Origin: Diaporthe sp. PMI_573
Taxonomy: Eukaryota > Ascomycota > Sordariomycetes > Diaporthales > Diaporthaceae
Assembly (NCBI GenBank): GCA_021399435.1
Contig: JAJTUP010000012.1
Coordinates: 62,001-126,000, forward strand
Direction: 5' to 3'
DNA length: 64,000 nt
Positions 46,555 through 56,253 of this stretch are shown one piece after another. Below the pieces are notes generated by a model. It saw only the letters and a program-made list of their open reading frames with translations. It was not told the DNA's origin and did no database searches. The position numbers and the translations under genes are program-made. Position 1 is the stretch's first letter, and each line of letters opens with the position of its first letter.

Positions 46555-47954
46555 CGGCTCGCACGATTGTGCCCGCGACCCTAGAGGCTTCTCTGTCAAG
46601 TTCCGTACGGAAGATGGCAACTGGGATGTCGTCGCGAACAACACGCCGGTCTTCTTCCTGCGGGACCCGGCCAAGTTCCCGCACTTTATACATACCCAGA
46701 AGCGGGATCCATCAACCCACCTCACCCACGCGGACGACTCGACTATGTTTTGGTTTGTGCCCTTTCCCTTCCACTGCACCCTCGCTCATGGCTAACAAAA
46801 ATTGTCACAGGGACTACCTTTGCAACAACCCGGAGTCCATCCATCAGATTATGGTCCTCATGGGAGACCGTGGTATCCCCGATGGCTACCGCTTCGTGCA
46901 CGGGTATCTCGGGCACACAGTCAAATTTGTCCCGAAGGACGGCCAATGGGTCTACTCCCAGATCCACTTCAAGTCCCAGCAGGGAGTCAAGTTCATTACG
47001 CAGGAGGATTCGGCCTCCAAATCCCCAGACTACAGCCAGAAAGATCTCTATGAAGCCATTGCAAATGGCGACTTCCCCAAGTGGTCTGTCGAGATTCAGA
47101 CCATGACACCCAAGGAGGCCGAGGAGCTCTGGGAGAAGCAAAAGATCAACGTCTTCGACTTGACGCACGTCTGGCCACAGCAGCAGTTCCCGCTCACCAA
47201 GATCGGAGAGTTCACGCTCAACGAGAATGCTGTCAACTACTTTGCAGAGGTTGAGCAGGCCGCATTCAACCCAGCACACATGCCACCGGGGATCGAGCCC
47301 AGCGCGGACCCAGTCCTCCAGAGCAGGCTCTTCTCGTACCCAGACACACACCGCCACCGCATCGGCGTCAACTACCAGCAACTGCCAGTCAACGCCCCGA
47401 GGACGGGGTACAAGTTCGGCAACTTCCAGCGGGACGGGTCGATGGCCCTCTTCAACCAGGGCGCCAGGCCGAACTACCTCTCCTCCATCGACCCGATCAA
47501 GTTCCGCGCCCGCACGACCGACCTGGACAACACGCACAGCCACTTCACGGGTGAGGCTATTGCCTTCCTGTCCGAAATCCGACCCGAGGACTTTGTCGCC
47601 CCGCGCGCGCTGTGGCAAAAGGTGTTTGACGAGCCCGCGCGCGAACGCTTCATCTCTAACGTCTCCGGAAAGATGGAGGTCTGCAAGGAAAAGGAGTTTA
47701 TCAAGCGGCAGATCGCCATCTTCCGCGAGGTCGACGAGGATATTGCCACACGCCTGGAGAAGGCCACGGGCGTCAAGGGGTATGATGGTATCGCGGGCCT
47801 CAGCTTCAATGGTACGCATAATGGCATGGCTTCCGACAAGAAGAACAAGTTTGCGAACGGCATGGATGTTACTAAGGGGCAGAGTGTGACTGTGAACAAC
47901 GGTGCACCTGTCGCTGGTACACACCGGGTGGGGAATGGTGTTAATGGTCACTAA
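46555..47954 (+). pseudogene. Catalase, 5'-truncated (likely pseudogene)
   Basis: Haem catalase of the small-subunit type, which breaks down hydrogen peroxide. Two exons are visible, 46555-46752 and 46811-47954 (donor GTTTGT, acceptor TCACAG), joined as TMF-WDYLCNNPES. The sequence starts abruptly at [16 protein letters not shown] after an acceptor-like AATTAG, with an in-frame TGA at 46529. The N-terminal 70-100 residues, including the distal catalytic histidine, are absent from the 0.8 kb upstream. What remains is intact: the active-site Asn in ANNTPVFF, the proximal haem ligand Tyr in RLFSYPDTHRHRIG, and an ordinary C-terminal domain ending GVNGH. There are no frameshifts, so truncation is recent or an exon lies in an unusual place. 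Confidence 0.75.
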
Positions 47955-48275
47955 GACTGGCATGGGATGTATCAAGTAGTTGTATACAAGCTTAAATATT
48001 TTATTTTGGCGATAAATAAACCCAAACGTTACAGAGATGTGTTGATGCTTGCCCTTGAGGTGTATCTATTGGAGTCTAAGCCGAGTTGATCATTTGGTGT
48101 CTTTGCCATGTTGGTTCACAGCGGTAATAACATTCAACTCTCTTTGTAAAAGACGTAGTGCTTTAAGATAAGATGGTTGGATTGCTTTTGCGATCTGAAA
48201 GAACCTTACACCGGCAGTCGTCAATGGCTTTCTGTTCTGACACATTTGCGCAGTGTCAGTACAACCCCAGCTTCA
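47955..48275. terminator. Catalase 3' region with poly(A) signal candidate
   Basis: 320 bp between the catalase stop and the 3' end of the minus-strand F-box gene. An AATAAA hexamer at 48015-48020, 61 bases after the stop in AT-rich sequence, is a plausible polyadenylation signal. Confidence 0.4.
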
Positions 48276-49856
48276 CTAGCTAGCCAGGACCATAAGGCCT
48301 TGCTCGTCCGTCTTAATAATACAGTCTGGAAGTTGGAGTTCTTTGAACCTGGAAAACCGCCCTTTTGGCCCGCATTGGCGCAGCAATCCCAACACATTAT
48401 CCTTGGTGGCCTGTAGCTCTGCTCCGTGTGCCAGAGTACCAAGTCCTAGGCTCAGGCTGGTGAGGCTAGCGGGGAGAAGTATGGACAATGGATGACTGGA
48501 CGAGTTCCTCTCATAGTTCTCATTGCCGTATAGGACCTCGAGGTAGATGGTAAGGCGTTCCAGCTTGTCGCACCGCAAGAGCCAGTCCCCAAAAACACCG
48601 GTTTCAACATCACCACAAGACTCCATCAATGCGTCCTCGGTGCTATCAATCAAGATCTCCACCAAGGAGGCGAAATGCAGTTTTATAGCCTCGAGAATAG
48701 CATTGCCGTAGAAGTTAAAGCCACGGGTGAAAACGAGGGTCTTGCCCCATTGAAGGCTAAGTACCCGGAGACGTTTGAATGCTCTCGTCAGGACCCTGAT
48801 TCCATTCTCAGAAATATGGGACCAGTATAAACGGATTTCTTCGACATTTGACATTGAATTGGGGAAAAGCTGGTCTGCCGGCGGTTGCCAGTCCAGTCCA
48901 GTTCCCTCGTCTGACTGATCGGCCTCGTCCGGCGTCAATTCTGCGGCAAAAATGGAGTAGGCCTTAAACACCCGCAGGCTTGGGAGGTGAAAGAAAGTTG
49001 CAGCATTGGTACCATCTAGGATTGGATCCTCATCATCTGAACTGATTAGCTACACGTTTTTAGTCCCGAACTGGAATGGACACTGCGAGGTTCTGTGGGC
49101 CTTGGTAGTGGTGTAGGCATGGTTACATACTAATCCCCAACGTCACACAACGCAGCTTCGTGAAATGGCTGGTCGTGGGAGGTCGTGGCATTGACTCCAT
49201 TCAGGAGACAGCAGTCCTGCTGACAGTTTCACGAGCTGAAGTAGCCACGGATCTGTCTCCCAATCGTCGATATTAAGATCCACCGACAACGTCAAGTCAA
49301 GCTCTTGAAGCTCTGTTGCCCACGCCACCGCCAGTGCAGACATCGCACCAGGAGATCTCAGTCCAATCTGGCTCGGCCAAGAGACCTCCCCGTGTTTATA
49401 CCTCATGACTGCCAGCGGGGGGCATGCTTTCTCAGCAGATTCGATGAGCTGTTCGCATTCCGCCGTTGGAACGAAACTTCGAGGCCACCTGTTTCCCCGG
49501 GCTGCGGGTGTACCGTCATCAAACCACGCGGGATCGAAACTAAGAACATCCAGAGCCAGAGACTTGACCTGGGAGCGCAGATGGGGTTGCCTCAGGAGGT
49601 ACAGCACGAATCCGGCACCAACTGATGTCTGATCAGTCAGCGCCAGGCGGCATTTGCGGACCATGAGGGGACTGGCGACTGCATTGAACCGCCTGTTGAC
49701 CTGCACCACCGGCAGCAGAGGATGAGTGCCATATCCGAGAAAGCCGCATTCATCACGAAATGGACTATCAATGGCGATGTGCGTGAATATCTCGTTCAAG
49801 ATCTCGTCAGGGACCTTGTCAAGGGTCGAGATCTCTTGCGGCTGGGGATGTGTCAT
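48276..49856 (-). CDS. F-box protein with apparent frameshift
   Basis: F-box protein, expected to bind Skp1 and act as a substrate receptor of an SCF ubiquitin ligase; the rest resembles leucine-rich fungal F-box proteins. The chosen start (49856, MTHPQPQEI) precedes the F-box LDKVPDEILNEIFTHIAID. That frame runs through DDWETDPWLLQLVKLSAGLL and then stops at 49143 without protein-like sequence. From about 49207 a different frame reads LLNGVNATTSHDQPFHEAALCDVGD, splices (donor GTATGT; intron 49042-49130) to SDDEDPILDGTNAATFFHLPSLRVF, and continues to 48276. No intron of workable size reconciles the frames, so a one-base indel near 49208 (mutation or sequence error) is the best reading. Intact product would be about 500 residues. 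Confidence 0.7.
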
Positions 49857-50703
49857 CTTTGGTTGAAATCGCTCCAAGTGGTCGCAGTCATTCGATGTGA
49901 GCACTGAGGTCAATTTTACGGAATCAAGAAGTTGATGACTGCTGCAAGAAGAGTGCTCAAAGTGATCATCTTTGGATGGAATATAAGGCAACACACAAGG
50001 CCCACCCCGCACGTGTGTTATGGTTGCAGCTGACTGCATGCATACGGCTCGAACTATGGCCAACAAGAAGGTTGCACATTTATATTGAGTAAATTTCTTT
50101 TGTTTTTGCCGTGGGATGATATAGCACAACGCAGACGGCGGAAAGAGGGAAACTACCGGGAAAAAATGAGACTGTGACTGAAAGCCCAGTTTTCTTTTGT
50201 CCATGACAATTACGATCATAAATTTGTACGAGGCTCAGAATTTAGAACATCAGACACCTACTGCGCACAGCTCAGTAGAGTATAGGCTAGTAGTACGTGC
50301 GGCCCTTGCCTTGGGCCAAGGCCGAAATGTTTCTTGGCCAGGTGCTACATTGAACAGGCCATATAGTTGGGGAGCGTAATATTGTGTAAGTGTCAGCAGG
50401 CAGAACAACCTGCCACCCTGCGTTAGAACGCGCACGTCAAACGGATATTTGCGTGGATGCCTAAGATCTAGCTAGATATTCCTCAGTTTTTGAGTTGGCC
50501 AAGACGTATATACTGTGGGCTGAGACGCTAATATACCTGTTGGTAGGATCACTGCGCTTACTACATAGTGCATAGTGTGCTGCAACCTTGGAACCATCCT
50601 GCCAGCCCTGCCATTTCCCTCTCGACTTTCCGTGATCAATATAGTAATTAAGCAAGACCTCAAGCTTCGTTTCTCTTCACGTCTGTCAATCCTCACAGCA
50701 ATC
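49857..50703. other. Divergent intergenic region (F-box / TMEM53-like)
   Basis: 0.85 kb holding the promoters of the F-box gene (minus) and the TMEM53-like gene (plus). The F-box reading frame stays open upstream to 50219, but without F-box-related sequence. Confidence 0.45.
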
Positions 50704-51567
50704 ATGTCGTCAGCCACGGCAGTACCAGCAACTGCGGCAAAGCCACTCTCCTTCATGGAGAAGCTCGATCCGCTCGTCTCCTTCTACCGGCCATCAGAAG
50801 CCCCAAGCACAAGCTCAGACCACCACCCGCGGCTCATTATCGTCTCCGGGTGGACTGACGCCAGAGATGCCCACGTCGCCAAGTACATCGTCAAATATCA
50901 GGCCCTGTATCCGGCTGCTCAGATCCTGCTTCTCAAGAGCACTATGAGCTGCATTGTCAGCCCATCACAGATCGGCCCCGCCATGAAACACGCTGCTTCC
51001 GTCGTTCGCGCCGCCTCTCAGTCACCGGCATCCTCCTTCTCGCCACCTCTTCTGATCCACATCTTCTCCAACGGCGGCTCCTCCAGCATCGCGAACCTTT
51101 ACGAGCAATACGCCACCACGGCAGGCCCCAACGAGGACAAGCGTCTTCCCCCACACGTTACCATCTTTGATTCCTGCCCAGGCCTCTTCCGCATCCCCCG
51201 CGCCGTGGCATTCGTCAGCGTCGGTCTCTCGTCCATCCAGCAGATGATTGCTGCGCCGTTCCTCTATGCCTTCGCTGTTTTCTGGACTGCCACGATGGCC
51301 CTGGGCCTTCTGCCCAACTCGTTGGCCGACTGGTATAAGTCGCACAACAACGACCCCGGCAACACGGCCGAGGTGCGACGGGTGTACATATACAGCAGTA
51401 CTGATACACTGACCGATCATAAAGATGTCGAGACTCATGCGGCCGAGGCCAAGGGCAAAGGTTTCTCTGTTGCGTTGGAGAAGTATGAGGGTTCAGCCCA
51501 TGTCGCACACATACGGAAGGATGAGACTCGGTACTGGGACATTGTCAGGAGGGCAATGGAAGGGTGA
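50704..51567 (+). CDS. TMEM53/PaxU-like protein (DUF829)
   Basis: Protein of the TMEM53/DUF829 family, an alpha/beta hydrolase-like group that includes fungal PaxU; biochemical role is not established. Single exon, 287 residues. The frame opens earlier (50575), but the ATG at 50704 gives the usual start. Features are the strand RLIIVSGWTDARDAHVAKY (about 43-61), the elbow IHIFSNGGSSS with the candidate nucleophile serine (about residue 121), IFDSCPG, a hydrophobic segment around IAAPFLYAFAVFWTATMALGLLP, YIYSSTDTL with a possible acid, and GSAHVAHIR with the histidine near the C-terminus. It lies next to a P450 relic in a decayed block, so it may be a remnant of a former metabolite locus. Confidence 0.85.
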   Translation: MSSATAVPATAAKPLSFMEKLDPLVSFYRPSEAPSTSSDHHPRLIIVSGWTDARDAHVAKYIVKYQALYPAAQILLLKSTMSCIVSPSQIGPAMKHAASVVRAASQSPASSFSPPLLIHIFSNGGSSSIANLYEQYATTAGPNEDKRLPPHVTIFDSCPGLFRIPRAVAFVSVGLSSIQQMIAAPFLYAFAVFWTATMALGLLPNSLADWYKSHNNDPGNTAEVRRVYIYSSTDTLTDHKDVETHAAEAKGKGFSVALEKYEGSAHVAHIRKDETRYWDIVRRAMEG

Positions 51568-52012
51568 GAGTCGCTATTGGAAATTCCGAACTGCAATTGC
51601 ATCATTTAAGCCGCAAGGTGGTGGTCCAGTGATCAAGACACCTTCTCATGGCTTTAGCCTAAGCTGAAGTAGCAGCAAGCAAAAAATACCAGGTCATCTT
51701 TCTAGTATTTCTTACCATGGCCTATCTAATAATTAATCAGATTTAGCTTCAGAAGACTGTCTCTTCCTGAATTGAACTTCTGGACCCTGCTTGAGTGAGA
51801 CATATGCATCTACTATTTGAAACAGCTTCCTGTCCCTTTCACCGGAGTAGTGTCCTAGCGACAAAAAGGAGGAGCTCTGCCAATGCTATTCCCTTCCCAG
51901 CACAACTACCCGGATCAGTTAGAAAAGGGTGGAAGTTGGTACGAATCTCAGTTACCATTTCCTTGGTGACCCCCGCAGCCTTAATAAATACTATAGGCAT
52001 TTAAATAGATAA
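51568..52012. other. AT-rich intergenic segment
   Basis: About 445 bp, visibly richer in A and T than the surrounding genes, running into the broken 3' end of the P450 relic. No feature recognised. Confidence 0.5.
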
Positions 52013-53200
52013 CTATTGTAGCAAATAGAAAATATTCTTTAAGAAATCCTTATCTACAACCCAGCGCTCTGGTCGGAAAACTGTAGGATCTCCGTAGACC
52101 TCGACATTAAGAGAGTCGCACCAGGGAGCTGTGCCAACTACAGTCCCCTTGTGGTAATAGTCGTCCAGGACCTTGAGACCGCCAGCAACGACCTCCCGGG
52201 GAGGTTCACAGGGCCCAGGAGGGACAAGACGCATTCCCTCATCGATACATTCCCGGAGATACGTGCAGCCCAGAAGTTTCGGGCCGTAAACAACATCTTC
52301 TGCTGCCGGAAATGTTCTTTGCAGCTCGTCGACAAGTTTCTGATAACCTCTTGGCGCTCTGACGAGGTACCAGAAGAGGCTAACGAGGCTAGCAGTCGTA
52401 GTATTAAAACCAGCAATAATGAGTAAAATAGACTCTGCGCGGAGCTCATCTTTGGTATACATTAGTTGACCTGTGCTCATATCTTAAGCTTTGCACAAGA
52501 AATAGAGCATATCTTGACGACGCTTGTGCTCAGCAAGTCCCTCCTGCTTTTTATATAGCTCAAGTCGTTTCGAAACACTATCAAAGACAAAGTCATTGAA
52601 TTGCCATACAGGTGGCGGGATGACAATCTCCATAAGTCGATCCCGGCCACGAGGCTTAAGCCAGATGATCAAGCCTAGGAAAGGCGAGCGGCACATCTTA
52701 ATTCAAAATCAGTAATCATTCTCATGGCCTATCGCCTCATGGAGGAGCATGAAAAGAATGGTACTTACCGGGTAATAGAATTCAAGTTATCGGATAATAT
52801 TGTGTGGCACCTCCCTCAGAGGGTTCTCACCGTGCTCTTTGATATCAAATGATCTCCCGAAGCAGAGGTTACCCATAATATCAAACACAAGATGGTCCAT
52901 TTTCTGGCCAAGATTCACAGACGCAGACCACTCTGTTGTGCTATCATGCTCGTCCGACAGGATCTGGTGCAAACGGTCGATGTGCTGACCAATGAATTGA
53001 CTGATATTCGTGCAGGTCACGCGGGTGTGGTAAGACCCGGCCCAGGTGGGCAACTGCGCAGTAAAAGTCTTTTCTTGGCCCATAGCAAGGCTCCAAAGTA
53101 AATTTTGGGTGATTAGAATGATGCAAAAGAAGGCAGTCTTCACGCAACCGTCTAAAGTTCTGCATATCTCCCTGATTGTGATCACTATGAACACAGATAC
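52013..53200 (-). pseudogene. Cytochrome P450 pseudogene (internal fragment)
   Basis: Relic of a cytochrome P450. Reading down the minus strand: ISQFIGQHIDRLHQIL, DIMGNLCFGRSFDI, then an in-frame TAA at 52787-52789 in NIIR-stop-LEFYYP, a recognisable intron (52697-52768, GTAAGT...TTAAG), MCRSPFLGLIIWL, a second in-frame TAA at 52484-52486 between LCKA and DMSTGQL, then helix I (ILLIIAGFNTTTAS), ExxR (EGMR) and FRPERW. The sequence then breaks off in AT-rich DNA: the haem-binding cysteine loop is missing, as is the N-terminal anchor and first third. Both stops could have arisen from CAA to TAA changes, as repeat-induced point mutation produces. The upstream limit near 53200 is approximate. Confidence 0.88.
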
Positions 53201-53337
53201 AGACAGCCCGCCCGCTCTGAAACGAGTTGAGGTGTAGCCGTCAAGGCTTGAGTCCCGACAGGGCAAGCGCGTAGAGCGGCTGTGATCAAATGCTCAAGCA
53301 GTTGTTAAATGCCTTTAGGACGCATTACCGGCATCCA

Positions 53338-54659
53338 TCACTCCCACGTGTCTGTCCAGCCTCTCCTCAGTCGAAGTGTCGCATCTAGCACCTCTGCGGA
53401 GAACTCGCCATTCTTGACCATGAGTTCCCTGATCTCGGTCCTGAAATCCATCTCGAATTTGCTGTCGTATCCCGCAGCCACAATTTGGCAGATCAATGCG
53501 CGAAGGGGGTCGCCTTCATCTGTCCACGAGTAGACCTGCTCAATGAGTCCCGGGAGGTCTGCAAATCGGGCCCAATGTGCCTGAAAACTGTGAACAAATC
53601 GGTTCCGGGCAACAAGCTGGAGGGCTGGGATTTGGAGCTCCTTTGCTGCGACGTACACCCTGAAGTTGGCGAAGAGACTGATCGCGTATGGAGGCTGCGG
53701 GAGATTCATCGGACTCTGCGGTCTCGTAGGTATGTCGACAGAGGACACCTCGTCGTTTGAAGAATCGGAGTCAAAAGCGAGAGGGCAGTGAATGTCGCAG
53801 CTGTACGGTACGTATTCATCCATGTCCTCGTCTGAATCCTGCTCCACGTCTGGGTCTTGCTCCTCATCGGAGTCTTGGTCCTCTGCGGGGCCCTGATGCC
53901 CCTCTTCGGGATCCTGCTGCTCCTCGTAGTCCTGCTCCTCCTCAGGGCCCTCGTAGTCATCCCACGCCACTGACTCTGCCCACCACCCAGGATCCACTAC
54001 GTCGCTGGCAACAGCAAGCGGGCTTTCAAGAGCGTCACGGACGGCGGCGGCAGTCATTCTGGTGAGAAACGGTGCCACTGTCTCTGGGTACTCCGTATCA
54101 GAGTACGTACGGTGGTAGCAGAAATCCAGGACGCGATCCAGTGTCCCGGGATCGTATTGGTTCAGGTCTAAGCGCTGATCGCGCCGCTTCTAGGGGTTGT
54201 CATTATACTTGTATGGTATGGAGGTGAATTAAACATAAAAAATCACCTGTGGGAGCTTACCAGGTTGCTGCACATTGCCTTGAGCACAGGAGATTCTGAG
54301 CAGATGACGATCCTGTGAACAGAGCGCACAACGCCGGCGGAGACGACGTCCAGGTCCGAGTACGCGCCAATTCTGTAGTGCTCGGCCAGGAAATGCTGAT
54401 TGACCGGGGCTAGAGACATTGGGATTGAGTGGTCGTGGTTTGACTCGAATGCAGGCGTCTGGGTGGCAGGAGACGTGGGCGCCGAAAAGAACGGTGCCGA
54501 CGCACCCGGTGACGAGGGTTGAGCAGCAGGGCTATCCGCGTCGTCGCGATCTTCCTGCTTGACACGCGTCACTGCTCGGCCGTTGTTAGAAGGTGAGCGG
54601 GGGTGTTGCGATGGTGGTGCATCTGCTGACACAGTTCTGGAAATTGATGGGGGTGGCAT
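53338..54659 (-). CDS. BTB/POZ domain protein with acidic insertion
   Basis: BTB/POZ protein, probably a protein-protein interaction factor or Cullin-3 adaptor; no specific partner can be named. Two minus-strand exons, 54261-54659 and 53338-54189 (71 bp intron, GTAAGC/CCCTAG), give 416 residues. Residues 1-85 are Ser/Pro-rich. The BTB fold covers YSDLDVVSAGVVRSVHRIVI, SPVLKAMC, and after the intron LDLNQYDPGTLDRVLDFCYHRTY. A run of about 50 Asp/Glu/Gln-rich residues (about 210-260) is inserted before the BTB/BACK-like end ISLFANFRVYVAAKELQIPALQLVARNRF. The insertion is in frame and built of repeated E-E-Q-D-type units, so it looks like a repeat expansion. Confidence 0.85.
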
Positions 54660-55436
54660 TTTGCGTGTTTCGGCTCCGGCTAGGCTGGCGGTTTGGTTGA
54701 CGTGGACTTGGTCGTAGGGTCAAAGCTGCGAACGCGTTCGGGCACTGGCTGCACTGGCGGGCGGATGAAATGAACGACTGTAAGTTTAAAAAGCCGAGGG
54801 GGGGTTGATCGGAGTATGCGGTGTCGAATAGGTTGGGTTTGCTGGCGGTGACAGGACCTCTCAAGTAGCCGCTGATGCCGTGGGCTGTCGGCCAGTCTGC
54901 ACTGTGGCGCTTCGAGGCAGACCAGGCGACGTAAAGAAGACTTGAAGAAGTGTGCACCGCAGGCTGAAGTGTACAGGCTGGCGGGAGAGGCATCAAAGGG
55001 CAGTTGCCAGAAGGAGATCGAGGATGAGCTTCAAGGTCAACGAAGTGGTGGAGTTCGCCAGGTGACAACGAGGAGCGTTGCCTTAAGCAAGGCTCTTTAC
55101 TTTCATGCCTTCCCCTTAAAAATTACGTCCCTTCCTTCCTTAAAACAGAGGCAAGCTCCTACTGGAATTTAGGTCCACTGGATTGGCAAAGGCACTCCAG
55201 TACACACAACTGTCTGGGCGGCCACCCATCCTCAAGTAAATGCGACGCAATTCCCAAATCAGCTGCGATGGCTTGCAACAAACGCCAACAGTTTCTCCAC
55301 GGGTGCAAATGATTTAGCGGTACTTGGTGGCTCTGTGCATGTTCAAGGCAGTTTGTTACACCTACATATCACATATTACCCATGATGAAGAGTGGAGAGG
55401 AGTGTATTATCAGCCGGCCAAGCCGAGAGGGAGCAC
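54660..55436. other. Intergenic region
   Basis: 0.78 kb between the BTB gene start and the 3' end of the TMEM14-like gene. No feature recognised. Confidence 0.45.
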
Positions 55437-55893
55437 CTAAACACCGTAGTTGAACTCCCTGTACTTCTTGAAAAAGTACCAAGTGGCCAGTCCACCTGTG
55501 GCAAAGAGACCAAGTGGCACAGGAGCCCTGAACTTGGTCTTGATACACCTGCTTGTTGCCGCACCGAGCAGCGTGACACTGCTCCCGAGCGCGAGCTCTG
55601 AGCCGTAGTCCTTGTTCTCCTTGAGCAGGTAGCCTGACACGAGTCGTTAATGCCAGTACGGATGGAAGACGAGTTGGGATGAAAACATACCAGCCAGGCC
55701 ATATGAGGCACCCAGTCCGACGCCCGCAATGAGGGACGGTCTTGAGCCACCCTTCACGTATCCCATCGTCCCGCCGACAGCCACTGCAGCGCGGCAGACA
55801 CGTTAGTAATCTCAAGCTGCGCGGCACAAGGGCGGGAAGACTGATTAGCTTACACAGGCCGGCTAGTGTGAATGCTGGGTGATCAGCTCCCAT
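55437..55893 (-). CDS. TMEM14-family small membrane protein
   Basis: Small multi-span protein of the TMEM14/UPF0136 family, whose animal members sit in the mitochondrial inner membrane; TMEM14C is tied to haem precursor transport. Three tiny minus-strand exons: 55854-55893, 55691-55783, 55437-55633, joined in phase to 109 residues. Sequence: MGADHPAFTLAGL, then AVGGTMGYVKGGSRPSLIAG, GLGASYGLAGYLLKEN, and TLLGAATSRCIKTKFRAPVP, LGLFATGGLATWYFFKKY. Glycine-rich helices and the conserved GGxxGY and SxPSLxAG patterns support the family. No single exon frame reveals it, so ORF-only annotation would miss it. It is divergent from SLX1. Confidence 0.88.
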
Positions 55894-56253
55894 CTTGTCT
55901 GTTGAAGCTTCAGTTGTGAAAATAATTGTAGCTGCATTGAGAGAAAGCTCAAGTCGAGATTTCTAAGCGAAGTCCGTCCCTGGAGTGATGTTGCACCACC
56001 CCGGTCGGTCTGGACTCCACTCGCTCCCGAACACTCCAGAAGTCGCGGCCCACAGAGCCCCACCACATGGTTTAACGAGCACGGGCCGACTGCACTAACG
56101 TCATCACTCCGGCGACCTGCGGCGCAGCATCAACGTCAACATCAACGACCAGCATCGACTTGTCCTGCGTGCATCCGACCTCGCCTGATGTGACAAGAGA
56201 CGGCACGAGGTCTCGCAGAAAGAACGCCCAAAGATGTAGCGACAGACCCCACA
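55894..56253. promoter_or_regulatory. Bidirectional promoter region TMEM14-like / SLX1
   Basis: 360 bp between the start codons of two divergent genes. It must contain both promoters; no specific element is identified. Confidence 0.45.

Noticed and set aside
46743..47975. 410-codon open frame antisense to the catalase gene
   Set aside because: It mirrors the catalase codons; composition (runs of Leu/Val/Asp) is what GC-rich third positions give on the opposite strand, and no domain is visible.
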